64,000 bases of DNA from an uncultured Butyricicoccus sp. (lineage in GTDB: Bacteria; Bacillota; Clostridia; Oscillospirales; Butyricicoccaceae), in the NCBI RefSeq assembly GCF_944381005.1, contig NZ_CALWJM010000012.1:1-64000 (forward strand). The letters are read 5' to 3'. A program made the position numbers and the translations under genes. The notes below the pieces were generated by a model that did no database searches, was not told the origin of the DNA, and saw only the letters and a list, made by a program, of their open reading frames with translations. Position 1 is the stretch's first letter; each line of letters begins with the position of its first letter. Shown piece by piece: positions 15,745 to 24,567 of the stretch.

Positions 15745-18561
15745 ATGACTTCGTTCTTCAGTGGTTTTACCATTGCAAAACTTGGTATCCGGTCCAGTCA
15801 GCAGGGATTGCAGATTACCGGAAACAACATTTCAAACATCAATACCACCGGTTATACCCGTCAGCGCATCGAACAAATCAGCTTGCGTTCTGGTACGACC
15901 GACCGTTATTCCAATTCTACCGATATCCGCATTGGTATGGGTTCTCTGGTTACCAATATCACGCAAATCCGTGACCCTTATCTGGATATCCGCTACCGCA
16001 ATGAAGCGGCCAATGTTGGTTACTACGATGAAAAGCTGACCAATTTAGATGACCTAACCTCTATTTTGGATGAAGTGACCAAAAACGGCCTTCATACTGG
16101 TATTGAGGAACTGCGCACACAGCTCGAAAAGCTGGTCGATGGCAGTAACAACCCCAACAATCAGGAACTGCAAAACGCGGTGCGCGGTGCAGCACAGGAA
16201 CTGGTTTCCCTGCTAAACAAATACTCTGCCGACCTCAAAACGTTAAAAGAAAATGCGGTTGACGGTTTAGAGCAGAACAAAGACACCGTCAACACCATTT
16301 TGACCAACATCCGTGACTTGAATGTTGAAATCCGTAACAGCCAGATTCATGGCGATAACGCACTGGAACTGGTTGACCGTCGTAACACGCTGATTGATGA
16401 GCTTGCGGAGTATGTGAAAATCAAAGTTACCTATACAGATGAAAAGATTTCTGAAGGTATTATTGTTGACCGTTTAACGATTGAACTAGATGCTCCAAAT
16501 ACTGACCCTAGTGACCGTCTAACCCTGATAGATGGTCAATTTGCCAACCAATTTGAAGTCGTTGAGCCATCGCTTGCAAATGATGACTATGAACTGAGTT
16601 TAACTGGATTGACCAATAAAGATGGCATCAATCCTTTGCAGTATGAACTCGAGGAAAAAATGAAAGCGCTCAATGGTATGGTAACTGCTTTACAAACTAC
16701 CAACAAGCATTTTGATGCGCTCGCTACACAACGCAAGGAGTGGCTAAAAAACATTACCGCTGCTAATTTTACTGAAACACAATTTGATGCAGCCAATATT
16801 GACACCGAACGCCAACAGCTACAGGACGAGGTTGATGCAGCGCTGGAAGATTACCGCCAAGCAACAACCGATGCAGCAAAAGAACAGGCAAAACAAAATT
16901 TAGCTGACGCTCGCTCTAAGCTATCCTCCTTTAATCAATTTGCAAGTCAAAAAAGCGACATGGATAGAACGCAATCCAACTTGGAGAGTCAGCGTAAACT
17001 TCAGTTCGACAACTTACAGGCAAGTTTAGCCGAACAAGGATTAACTGTTGGCCCGAATTCTCCTACGATTGATACAGATGGTAAAATTTCTATCCACATC
17101 ACAGGCGGCTCTTTACCGGCTGGCGGTGTTGATTTGTTAAATACGCAGAACGAATCTATAAAGTTCGCTGTAACATCAGGCCCAGATGGAAGCTTGAACT
17201 TACAGGTTGGTACTGATACATTTAACACAGTTCAACTTGAAAGTGAATTAAAAGAAAAAATGCAAGACTTAAACGATTTGGTTAAGTCTTTGCAGGAAGT
17301 CAATGACCAATTTCTTTCTTTAGCAGATAAAGAAAAGGAGTGGACTGACATTGCGAACTCTTACAAGCCTGCATTTAACTCTACACATTTTGATGCAAGC
17401 AAAATTGAAAAAAAGCGAGAGTTATTAAAAAAATCTATTGATGACGCACAAAAAGCTTATGATACGACTCCCAATGATGCTAACAAAAAGGCTCTACAGG
17501 AAGCAAAAGATAATTTAACGAATTTTAATATCTTGGCTGACCAGAAAGCCGCGATTGACACTAGCAAAAAAGATTTGGAAACGCAGCAAGGCGACTTAGA
17601 AAGTAAATTAAAAAATGCTCTAACCGCGCAGGGTATCAATACCCAGAATTTCGCACATGATCCCGTTACTGGCACAGTATCAATTGATATCACGACTGGT
17701 ACGCCTGCAAAAAAAGTTGATTTGCTTAACACGGCTAATGAATCAGTTCCTTTTGAAGCTGTAAAAGATGTCGCCGGCAATTTAAGTCTTGAAGTTGATG
17801 GCGTTAGTTTCAAGAATATACCTGTTGCAAACTTGGGCAATCTTCCTGATACCGCAGAAAATCTCTATGCCGGCAATGACCTGTACGGTGTTTTGCAAGC
17901 TGATTTAGACCACCTCAATGGCAAGGGCGAGTTTGACGAGCCTGCAACCTCAATTCGTGGTATTAGTTACTATGAACGTACCTTGGATTCTTTTGCCCAG
18001 CAATTAGCAAATACGTTCAATGATTTGAATAACTTGAATAGTTTAAATGGTACAAACAACTTTGTTAAGGATTTGTTTGCTTCTAGCGATGGTGTTTCCA
18101 CTATCACTGCTTCCAATATTACCATTTCGGATGCTTGGATGAGCGGTGAAATTTCAATCACCACATCCACTGACCCCAATGCCGACGACAATGATTTTTC
18201 TGGTACCAATATTCATAACATGATTGGCGCACTCAATGGAGACCTGACATTCTATGCGCTTGATGAAAATGGTAATCCCATCAAAGACGGCAATGATTTA
18301 CGCGTTCTCTTTAAAGGCTCGTTTGAAGAAATGTTGGTCAACTCCAATAGCATCTTGGGTCAAGATGTCAAATCTTCGACTACACTGCTTGAAAACTATG
18401 CTACGGCAGCTACCGACCGCGCCGTATCAAGAGATAACGTCTCTACGGTTGACCTGAACGAAGAAGGCATCAACCTGATTCAGTATCAAAAATCTTTCTC
18501 AGCGGCCTGCCGTGTTATGACAACATTGGACGAGATGCTTGACTCGCTCCTTAACATGTAA
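15745..18561 (+). CDS. flgK: Hook-filament junction protein FlgK (HAP1), enlarged by an internal duplication
   Basis: A 938-residue protein; typical FlgK is about 500-650. The conserved N-terminal D0/D1 (~1-240, with ITGNNISNINTTGYTRQRIE) and C-terminal D1/D0 (~700-938, ending VDLNEEGINLIQYQKSFSAA, then MTTLDEMLDSLLNM) are intact. They polymerise between hook and filament. Between them, residues ~300-495 and ~500-692 are two diverged copies of one ~196-200-residue module: E-x-K-M-x-x-L-N, a coiled-coil stretch, then D-L-L-N-T-x-N-E-S. The insert is also more AT-rich than its surroundings, which may mean acquisition or fast evolution of the surface-exposed domain. The RBS is GGAGGAG. Confidence 0.95.
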   Translation: MTSFFSGFTIAKLGIRSSQQGLQITGNNISNINTTGYTRQRIEQISLRSGTTDRYSNSTDIRIGMGSLVTNITQIRDPYLDIRYRNEAANVGYYDEKLTNLDDLTSILDEVTKNGLHTGIEELRTQLEKLVDGSNNPNNQELQNAVRGAAQELVSLLNKYSADLKTLKENAVDGLEQNKDTVNTILTNIRDLNVEIRNSQIHGDNALELVDRRNTLIDELAEYVKIKVTYTDEKISEGIIVDRLTIELDAPNTDPSDRLTLIDGQFANQFEVVEPSLANDDYELSLTGLTNKDGINPLQYELEEKMKALNGMVTALQTTNKHFDALATQRKEWLKNITAANFTETQFDAANIDTERQQLQDEVDAALEDYRQATTDAAKEQAKQNLADARSKLSSFNQFASQKSDMDRTQSNLESQRKLQFDNLQASLAEQGLTVGPNSPTIDTDGKISIHITGGSLPAGGVDLLNTQNESIKFAVTSGPDGSLNLQVGTDTFNTVQLESELKEKMQDLNDLVKSLQEVNDQFLSLADKEKEWTDIANSYKPAFNSTHFDASKIEKKRELLKKSIDDAQKAYDTTPNDANKKALQEAKDNLTNFNILADQKAAIDTSKKDLETQQGDLESKLKNALTAQGINTQNFAHDPVTGTVSIDITTGTPAKKVDLLNTANESVPFEAVKDVAGNLSLEVDGVSFKNIPVANLGNLPDTAENLYAGNDLYGVLQADLDHLNGKGEFDEPATSIRGISYYERTLDSFAQQLANTFNDLNNLNSLNGTNNFVKDLFASSDGVSTITASNITISDAWMSGEISITTSTDPNADDNDFSGTNIHNMIGALNGDLTFYALDENGNPIKDGNDLRVLFKGSFEEMLVNSNSILGQDVKSSTTLLENYATAATDRAVSRDNVSTVDLNEEGINLIQYQKSFSAACRVMTTLDEMLDSLLNM
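16642..17232 (+). repeat. FlgK module, copy 1
   Basis: Encodes FlgK residues ~300-496. It shares order and motifs with copy 2: EEKMKALN, then NFTETQFDAANI, LSSFNQFASQKSDMD, DTDGKISIHITGG and DLLNTQNES. The copies align with an offset of 200 residues at the first motif and 196 at the end. Confidence 0.75.
17242..17820 (+). repeat. FlgK module, copy 2
   Basis: Encodes FlgK residues ~500-692, a diverged tandem copy of the preceding module: KEKMQDLN, AFNSTHFDASKI, LTNFNILADQKAAID, VTGTVSIDITTG, DLLNTANES. Each copy is a predicted helical-hairpin stretch followed by a small beta-rich part. Confidence 0.75.
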
Positions 18562-18586
18562 CGATTGAAACAGGAGGCTTATTTAT

Positions 18587-19684
18587 ATGTTAAGAATTTC
18601 TTCGGCGGGCGTGCTCCGTAGTTATCGCACCGGCCTTACACGCTCCTACGCACAACTTGCAGCTGCAACCCAAACGGCAACAGACTTTTTGGCATTCCGC
18701 AGTTTTGGTGCCAATCCCGCTGCGGCAAGCAAATCTTTCCAGCTGATTCGCTCTTATGGCAAAACACAGAACTACATTGATAACAGTAAAGCCGTAACAA
18801 AGCGTCTTAGTTCGGCTTGGGAAAGCGCTATGACGCTCAGTGATTCGGCTGACAAGATAGACGGTACCATTGGTGAAGCCATGAATGGCGACCAAGACCT
18901 TGCTTCCCGCAAACTGCAAGTATCTACGATTCGTGGCGAGATGGAAGCAATGGTGCAGAACTTAAATACAAAGCATGTCGATACATTTGTATTTGCTGGC
19001 GTGAATGCTGGTGAGGCACCGTTTACACTTGATGATGAGTATAACCTTTATTACCAAGGTATCAATGTAGACACAGGTTTAGACAAAGATAAGAAACCCG
19101 TTGGCCTAACAGATGACCAAATTGCAGCGATGACACCAGAGGATATCGAGGCTTATGGTCAAGAAACCTTAAAAAAACTTTCACAAGAAAAAGTTTATGT
19201 CGATGTTGGTCTAGGCATGAAGAATAATGACGGTACAACCGGTTCTTTTGCTTCCTCCAATGACATCAACTCGGCCAGCGCAGTCAATGTCTCTATGCCG
19301 GGTATCCAGCTCATTGGCTACGGAAAAGATGCAAACGACAAACCCTTAAACGCTATCAGTCAGCTCCGTGATATTTGCAAAGAATTATTACAAGACCCGA
19401 TTGATGTCGATAAAATCAGCGACATGCGCAACCAGTTCCATGATACCTGTAATGTGATTCGTGAGGGTATCTCTCAACTGGATACTCGCGTTGGATTTGC
19501 AAAAAGCAATCAGGAAACCTTGACTAAAACTTCGGACTCTCTGTATGAACAGATTTCGGATTTGACAACGGTTGACCCAGCCCAAGCCTACATGGATTTG
19601 TCATATGCACAATATTACTACAACTCCACGCTGAAAATTGGTAACGGTATTTTGGGTCAATCCTTTATTGATTACATGAACTGA
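18587..19684 (+). CDS. flgL: Hook-filament junction protein FlgL (HAP3)
   Basis: A 365-residue flagellin-fold protein that joins FlgK to the filament. The N-terminal helix begins LRISSAGVLRSYRTGLTRSY. The C-terminal helix (DPAQAYMDLSYAQYYYNSTL) ends in GNGILGQSFIDYMN. Residues ~150-240 form the variable surface domain. The N-terminus differs from the usual MRITN with RNYLxNL, but position after flgK and the terminal helices are decisive. AGGAGG lies 9 bases upstream of the ATG. It is a FlgN client. Confidence 0.92.
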   Translation: MLRISSAGVLRSYRTGLTRSYAQLAAATQTATDFLAFRSFGANPAAASKSFQLIRSYGKTQNYIDNSKAVTKRLSSAWESAMTLSDSADKIDGTIGEAMNGDQDLASRKLQVSTIRGEMEAMVQNLNTKHVDTFVFAGVNAGEAPFTLDDEYNLYYQGINVDTGLDKDKKPVGLTDDQIAAMTPEDIEAYGQETLKKLSQEKVYVDVGLGMKNNDGTTGSFASSNDINSASAVNVSMPGIQLIGYGKDANDKPLNAISQLRDICKELLQDPIDVDKISDMRNQFHDTCNVIREGISQLDTRVGFAKSNQETLTKTSDSLYEQISDLTTVDPAQAYMDLSYAQYYYNSTLKIGNGILGQSFIDYMN

Positions 19685-19692
19685 CTAGATTC

Positions 19693-19701
19693 TGGTATAC
19701 T
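19693..19701 (+). promoter_or_regulatory. Extended -10 element upstream of yviE (candidate)
   Basis: TGGTATACT fits an extended -10. It lies in the 56-base gap after flgL, 39 bases before the yviE start. No convincing -35 is seen. It could give yviE-fliW-csrA expression independent of flgKL. Confidence 0.3.
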
Positions 19702-19740
19702 GAATCCATTTTAAGTATTCTATCTTAGGGGGATCGATGT

Positions 19741-20343
19741 ATGGAACAGTTACTAAAAATTACAACCGTGCCCATTCAAATTGACATAAAAGTAAATCAT
19801 GCCAAGTTGGAATACACGCGCGGTACCGCTGATTTGCAAATCAGCCGCGATGAAGGTGGATTAAACATCCAAAGCAAACCGATTCGTCTGCGTCTGGACA
19901 CCTTTGAGGCGCGCAACTCTGTCTCACCTACTCCCATGCGCAGCATCGAGCAAGCCGCTCAAAAAGGGCGGCAAGCCGTTTATGATGCCATGTCAACCGC
20001 TGCACAACAGGGTAAACTGTTGCTCCAAACCAAAGTAGGCGAAGAGCTGATTACACAATTCGCCAAAGAATCAACTTACATCAACACCGATTTTCAAATG
20101 GGTTGGCTGCCCTCAACTGGTCCTGATATTTCTTGGGACAAGGGAGAAATTTCCATTCGCTATGAAATGGATAAGCTCAATTTTGACTGGAATATCAATA
20201 AGGGCAATTATCATTTTACGCCGGGCAGCATCGAAATCTCTGTGGCGCAGAAACCCGATGTTATCATCGAGTATGTGGGCGGGCCGCTTTATGTTCCCCC
20301 CTCTTCTGACCCGAACTATGAACCCATTGACGTGAATGCCTAA
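19741..20343 (+). CDS. yviE: DUF6470 family protein (YviE-like)
   Basis: A 200-residue cytoplasmic protein matching YviE: an N-terminal strand pair with I-x-I-x-x-x-x-A-x-L-E-Y (QIDIKVNHAKLEYTRG), a central helix pair (~60-115) and a C-terminal part with DISWDKGEISIRYEMDKLNF and a PGSIEISVAQKP stretch. Members of this family sit between flgL and fliW in Bacillus and Clostridia; a biochemical role is not established. It overlaps fliW by one base (TAATG), so translation is coupled. A GGGGG site lies 8 bases before the ATG. Confidence 0.85.
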   Translation: MEQLLKITTVPIQIDIKVNHAKLEYTRGTADLQISRDEGGLNIQSKPIRLRLDTFEARNSVSPTPMRSIEQAAQKGRQAVYDAMSTAAQQGKLLLQTKVGEELITQFAKESTYINTDFQMGWLPSTGPDISWDKGEISIRYEMDKLNFDWNINKGNYHFTPGSIEISVAQKPDVIIEYVGGPLYVPPSSDPNYEPIDVNA

Positions 20344-20798
20344 TGAAACTACATACCAAATACTGCGGAGAAATTTCCTACGAACCGCATGAGCTGATTA
20401 CATTTCCAGATGGTCTATTTGGTTTTGAGACCTATCATTCTTACCTGCTGATTCGTCTGGAGGATGACCACGGTTCTCCGTTTTGTCTACAAAGCGTAGA
20501 AGAACCTGATTTAGCGTTCATTCTAGTTGACCCATTCCAGCTCATGCCAGAATATGCACCTGATTTATCAGATGAAGATTGTGAGCGGTTGGGCAATCCT
20601 GCCGTCGAAGACCTTGCACTTTATGTGACCTGCGTGCTGCGAAAGCCCGTATCGGAAAGTACAGTCAATCTGCGCTGTCCGATTGTCGTGAATATCCACA
20701 CACGCACCGCTTTCCAAGTTATCTTACACAGCGATAATGGATATACTTTTCAGAAAAAGCTGCAAGATTTTGCCGCAAAGGGGGATGCCTCATGCTAA
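20343..20798 (+). CDS. fliW: Flagellar assembly factor FliW
   Basis: A 151-residue protein with the family hallmarks ITFPDGLFGFE (~20-30) and FILVDPFQLMPEYAPDL (~58-75), ending in a strand pattern (VILHSDNGYTF). FliW binds CsrA and releases it when captured by newly made flagellin, a three-partner switch that ties flagellin translation to export. Its start overlaps the yviE stop and its end overlaps csrA by 7 bases, matching the usual fliW-csrA pairing. The flagellin partner is not in this window. Confidence 0.95.
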   Translation: MKLHTKYCGEISYEPHELITFPDGLFGFETYHSYLLIRLEDDHGSPFCLQSVEEPDLAFILVDPFQLMPEYAPDLSDEDCERLGNPAVEDLALYVTCVLRKPVSESTVNLRCPIVVNIHTRTAFQVILHSDNGYTFQKKLQDFAAKGDASC

Positions 20799-21028
20799 TC
20801 CTCCAGCGGCGTAAAGGTGAATCGGTACAAATCAACCATGATATTACCATTACCATTGCAGACATTCGTTCTGACCGCGTGCGTTTGGCAATTTCTGCCC
20901 CGCGTGAAGTTCCGATTAAGCGAAGTGAACTTTTGGAAGCTGCACGCATCAACCAAGCTGCGGCACATGGCGATGCGCCCGATGCCCTGCTTGACCTGTT
21001 TCACACCATTCCGACAAAGGAACCCTAA
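20792..21028 (+). CDS. csrA: Carbon storage regulator CsrA
   Basis: A 78-residue RNA-binding dimer (MLILQRRKGESVQI, then IADIRSDRVRLAISAPREVP, then the C-terminal helix). It includes the L4/R6 and R44-type GGA-binding surfaces expected from the family. It represses translation by covering GGA motifs near ribosome binding sites, classically in the flagellin leader. It lacks the invariant-looking Glu-Ile-Tyr helix start of many homologues but keeps the fold. It starts inside fliW with a GGGGG site, and a strong terminator follows. Confidence 0.95.
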   Translation: MLILQRRKGESVQINHDITITIADIRSDRVRLAISAPREVPIKRSELLEAARINQAAAHGDAPDALLDLFHTIPTKEP

Positions 21029-21034
21029 ATCATT

Positions 21035-21078
21035 AAAAAATCCGGTCTGTGCATTTTAACACACAGACCGGATTTTTT
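21035..21078 (+). terminator. Bidirectional rho-independent terminator after csrA
   Basis: An 11-bp perfect stem, TCCGGTCTGTG (21041-21051) with CACAGACCGGA (21062-21072), is flanked by A6 and T6. It serves the flgM-csrA operon on plus and can also stop the hemerythrin gene from the minus side. Confidence 0.95.
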
Positions 21079-21089
21079 ATATTTTCATT

Positions 21090-21500
21090 TTATTTGGCGG
21101 TTGCCGCGTGAATATGGGCTGCAACCTTAACATCTTCTCGCTTAATGTGCAGAACCAGCCAGTTTGCAATATTGGCATTGACTTTGCCGACCAATGCAAC
21201 CGTTGGGCCATTCTGATGCAGCTCCTGTGCAATTTCTTGCACCACTCTCTTATAGCCATCGTGCAGTTCCTTATGGCGCGCAGCATCCGGATAATTGGTC
21301 TGGCGCTGTAACTGCTCTTCATGGCTAAAATGCTGGTCAATGTACTTTTGCAGGAAATTCATCGTTTCGGTCAGCTGATTGCGTCCCTGTCCCTTGCTGC
21401 AAGCATCCAGCAGCTTATTAATGGCATCGAAGAGTTGACGATGCTCGTTATCAATCATAAGGTTACCTGTCAATAAGTCCTTCGTAACTTCATATGTCAT
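21090..21500 (-). CDS. Bacteriohemerythrin
   Basis: A 136-residue single-domain four-helix di-iron protein that binds O2 reversibly. All seven iron ligands are recognisable: H20 (DNEHRQLF), H57 and E61 (HFSHEEQ), H76 and H80 (HKELH), H118 and D123 (HIKRED). The start is ATG at 21500, with AAAGGGGTG 6 bases upstream and a strong promoter at 21537-21564; a longer reading frame upstream would cross that promoter. In anaerobes such proteins are thought to scavenge or sense oxygen. The next gene along is a chemoreceptor, so aerotaxis or oxygen delivery to a receptor is possible (inference). Confidence 0.95.
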   Translation of the reverse strand: MTYEVTKDLLTGNLMIDNEHRQLFDAINKLLDACSKGQGRNQLTETMNFLQKYIDQHFSHEEQLQRQTNYPDAARHKELHDGYKRVVQEIAQELHQNGPTVALVGKVNANIANWLVLHIKREDVKVAAHIHAATAK

Positions 21501-21536
21501 AAAAAACACCCCTTTATCATATCGTCGTTTTCTTTC

Positions 21537-21564
21537 ATTATACCACAATTTTCCTAAATTGCAA
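21537..21564 (-). promoter_or_regulatory. Sigma-A promoter of the bacteriohemerythrin gene
   Basis: On the minus strand: -35 TTGCAA (21559-21564), a 16-base spacer, and -10 TATAAT (21537-21542) with an extended TGG in front. The leader is about 30 bases to the RBS. Confidence 0.75.
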
Positions 21565-21632
21565 TAATGCATACCAAATTTATATACAAAATTAGGCTAC
21601 ATAATCTAGGTATCATTATGAATTTTCCGCAG

Positions 21633-21666
21633 AAAAAGAGACTGGATACAGACCAGTCTCTTTTTT
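21633..21666 (-). terminator. Rho-independent terminator after the chemoreceptor gene
   Basis: GAGACTGG pairs with CCAGTCTC around a 7-base loop, with A-run and T-run arms on both sides. It lies 34 bases past the stop of the minus-strand chemoreceptor gene. Confidence 0.88.
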
Positions 21667-21699
21667 CTATAACACAGATTTACTTTTCTAAAAAGGACA

Positions 21700-23523
21700 T
21701 CAATACTTATCAAAGTTATATGAAGTCTCGTTGGGAATTGCAATGGGTGTTGTCGGTGCAATTGGTGTTGCTGTAACAGGCTCCATCGGCTCATTTGCAG
21801 CAAATACCATATCATGCATTGCACTAGGCGTTGAAGTCACTCTACGGTCATCTTTCATACGGAACTGGCTTAACAATGCGTGCATCGTCTGTGCCTGTGC
21901 AGACAACTCTTCTGCTGCTGCCGCAGACTCTTCCGAAGTAGCCGAATTGGTCTGGACAACGGCAGAAATCTGGTCAATGCCTCCTGTAATCTGCTGAATG
22001 GCAAGCGCTTCTTCACCAACCGCTGTTGTAATCTGGTCGATGTTCGATACCGCTTCATTTACCTTACCAATCGCATGTTCCAGTGCAGCCGCTGTATTAC
22101 CTGCCAAAGCCGAGCCATGTTCTACCGCGTGGATAGACTTTTCAATCAGAGTTGCGGTATTTTGAGACGCTTCTGCCGACTTGCTTGCGAGATTACGCAC
22201 CTCATCCGCAACGACTGCAAATCCCTTGCCCGCTGTTCCTGCACGCGCTGCTTCTACTGCTGCGTTCAGCGCAAGGATATTGGTCTGGAATGCAATATCC
22301 TCAATGGTTTTGATAATCTTTCTAATCTCATCAGAAGAAGAACCGATGGCATCCATTGCAGACAACATTTCTTTCATCTGCTCGTTGCTCTGTTCCACTG
22401 CATGGCCTGCTTCATTTGCCAATTCACGCGCGCGATTGGCTGTCTCTGCATTTCGCTTAGAAGCGGTAGAAATATCGGATACCGTTGCACTTAACTCTTC
22501 CACCGAGCTTGCCTGCTCGGTTGCGCCCTGCGCCAGCGTCTGTGCCCCCTGCGATACCTGTTCAGCACCTGAGGCAACCTGATTACCCAGCTCAACCAAC
22601 TGACCCATAACGTCGTTCATACGGAAGGTCAGGTGTTCATAGGAATGCTTAATATCAATCAGTTCACCGGGAAAATCAGCATGTAAATCACTGATTGTGA
22701 AATCACCACGGGACAAGCCTTCCAATGCGCGGTCTAAATCCTGAATAATGTTGCCCAATACTGCCTGGCTGGTACGCAGCGCATCAGCCGTCACACCAAA
22801 TTCGTTGGTAGAGTGATATTCACAATCTTGACTCAAATCACCCTGCGACATTGCAACCATGACCTTTTGCATCTTGTCGAGTGGCATAACAACGCTTTTA
22901 GTAATTCTTGTGCTGAAAAGAATCAAAACAATTATCATCACAACCAACAGCACAATGATAAATGTACATATCGCGACTGTGCTGCGTCTTACGTTGTTCT
23001 GCATGGAATCTCGAACGGCAACCATGCTGTCCGTTGCAGCATCAGCCTTGCTGATCAGATTTTCCAGTTGTGGTGTACACTGATTAACAATCATGCTTGC
23101 AGCGGTTGCATCATCACCATTGATAATATATTGAACAATCTCATTGACCGAAGATTCCCAAGTTTTAATTTCAGCATTCCACTCAGATACATAGTTGTCC
23201 TGTGCCGAATACCCTTGTGTAATCGAGCTCATGATGTTATCTAATTCTTTTTGATGTTTTTCAATCGAGCTCTGTATATTTGCATAATTGCTGCGGTCGG
23301 TACTCAAACAAAAATCTCGCACTTCTCTTGCAATATAGTTAATATAATATCGCGCATCCTTAATCTGTTCAACCGTTGTAATCTGATTTGAAATCAAATC
23401 TTCATATCGAACGCGCGTATTTTGCAATCCCAGAATTGACGTTCCAATCACAATGGCTGAGAGGACAATCGCTATTCCAAATCCAATAAGCAGTCGAGCA
23501 CGAATACTCATTTTTTTAAACAT
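21700..23523 (-). CDS. Methyl-accepting chemotaxis protein (four-helix-bundle sensor)
   Basis: A 607-residue receptor with a membrane segment at ~12-32, a periplasm-type four-helix-bundle sensor (~35-185), a second segment at ~187-210 and HAMP (~212-262, [10 protein letters not shown]). A second HAMP-like/linker stretch (~265-315) leads to a full signalling domain. The tip is canonical: [20 protein letters not shown] followed by [15 protein letters not shown]. It ends in an Ala/Thr/Pro-rich tail (~565-607) without the CheR-binding pentapeptide. The RBS AGGAGG is 10 bases from the ATG. It is the only clearly signalling-competent receptor in the window; the ligand is unknown, though the neighbouring hemerythrin hints at oxygen. 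Confidence 0.95.
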   Translation of the reverse strand: MFKKMSIRARLLIGFGIAIVLSAIVIGTSILGLQNTRVRYEDLISNQITTVEQIKDARYYINYIAREVRDFCLSTDRSNYANIQSSIEKHQKELDNIMSSITQGYSAQDNYVSEWNAEIKTWESSVNEIVQYIINGDDATAASMIVNQCTPQLENLISKADAATDSMVAVRDSMQNNVRRSTVAICTFIIVLLVVMIIVLILFSTRITKSVVMPLDKMQKVMVAMSQGDLSQDCEYHSTNEFGVTADALRTSQAVLGNIIQDLDRALEGLSRGDFTISDLHADFPGELIDIKHSYEHLTFRMNDVMGQLVELGNQVASGAEQVSQGAQTLAQGATEQASSVEELSATVSDISTASKRNAETANRARELANEAGHAVEQSNEQMKEMLSAMDAIGSSSDEIRKIIKTIEDIAFQTNILALNAAVEAARAGTAGKGFAVVADEVRNLASKSAEASQNTATLIEKSIHAVEHGSALAGNTAAALEHAIGKVNEAVSNIDQITTAVGEEALAIQQITGGIDQISAVVQTNSATSEESAAAAEELSAQAQTMHALLSQFRMKDDRRVTSTPSAMHDMVFAANEPMEPVTATPIAPTTPIAIPNETSYNFDKY

Positions 23524-23690
23524 GTCCTTTTTACCTCCTAGAATACACCGTCCAGTTCTTTCCCTTTTACAATAGACTCCCTCGGTAAGAACTTAGACTT
23601 CACGCAATACAGCTTGCTCCCGCAAAATCATGTAAGACATTCTGTATTTGCTTCTCTTCTCAATCTAAAACTTTGTCAAACATTCCTCCC

Positions 23691-24404
23691 TTAAACAATA
23701 TATCCATATCTGCCTTTTTGCACATCACCAATAATCCTTCCGTCGGATAAAGTGACTACGCGCTTGCGCAGTATATTGACAAAACTCTTTGCATGTGTCG
23801 CCATAATCACCGTCGTTCCACGCCGGTTGATTTCGTCGAGCAACTGCATAATATCCCACGCTGTATCGTTATCCAAATTTGCTGTGGGTTCGTCTATAAT
23901 CAAGATTTCCGGCGAATTGACAATGGCGCGCGCCAGTTCCACGCGCATCAACTCACCGCCGGATACCTCATGCGGATAACGCATCGCGGTATTACGCAAT
24001 CCCACTATGCCCAGCGCTTTGGGCACCGCTTCCACAATCCGTTTCTTTGGTGCATGTGCTGCACGCATGGTAATTGCGATATTGTCAAAAATCGTTCTAT
24101 CTTCAATCATGCGCGGTTGCTGCCATACCACCCCGTAACGGCGTCGGATTTGGGGGCGCCGACGTTCGGGCAACTTGGCTAGGTCAATATCATCCAGCAG
24201 CACCCGCCCGCGTGTCGGCCGGGTGTCTCCGGCCATCAGACGAAGCAATGTACTTTTCCCCGCTCCGCTGCTTCCGAGCACAAAAACAAATTCTCCCTGC
24301 TCAATTTTTAAGTTGATGTTCGTAACCGCCGATACAATTTTCTTTTGTGTAATACGACCCTTGTCATATTCCTTTGTCACGGACTCCAACGTAATAGTTG
24401 CCAT
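23691..24404 (-). CDS. ftsE: FtsE-like ABC transporter ATPase, without an adjacent ftsX
   Basis: A 237-residue ATPase. Walker A is GSSGAGKST (44-52), with Q-loop WQQP, a signature reading VSGGELMRVELARA, Walker B ILIIDEPTANLD and switch His in MATHAK. FtsE partners with FtsX to activate peptidoglycan hydrolases at the division site or cell wall. No ftsX follows: the next gene on this strand, 167 bases away, is the chemoreceptor. The partner is elsewhere, or this copy has another role. The C-terminal extension (~215-237) is short. GGAGG lies about 10 bases before the ATG. MacB/LolD-type ATPases are alternatives, but FtsE-like length and motifs fit best. Confidence 0.75.
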   Translation of the reverse strand: MATITLESVTKEYDKGRITQKKIVSAVTNINLKIEQGEFVFVLGSSGAGKSTLLRLMAGDTRPTRGRVLLDDIDLAKLPERRRPQIRRRYGVVWQQPRMIEDRTIFDNIAITMRAAHAPKKRIVEAVPKALGIVGLRNTAMRYPHEVSGGELMRVELARAIVNSPEILIIDEPTANLDNDTAWDIMQLLDEINRRGTTVIMATHAKSFVNILRKRVVTLSDGRIIGDVQKGRYGYIV

Positions 24405-24482
24405 AGGATGTTTCCTCCGGTGCTGATGACATTTTGTATATAAAAATTAAAATTGCGTATGCTATGCAAAACAAGCGTTCTC

Positions 24483-24491
24483 TGGTATAAT
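24483..24491 (+). promoter_or_regulatory. Extended -10 promoter of the C39-type peptidase gene
   Basis: TGGTATAAT is a perfect extended -10. No matching -35 lies at 16-18 bases. The transcript would start near 24498, some 70 bases before the GTG start. Confidence 0.55.
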
Positions 24492-24567
24492 AAACACGTC
24501 AGCATAGATACCAAAGTTGTAGATTTTCATGTTGCTGACAGCATCCAATAGAAAGGAGCAACCTCTC

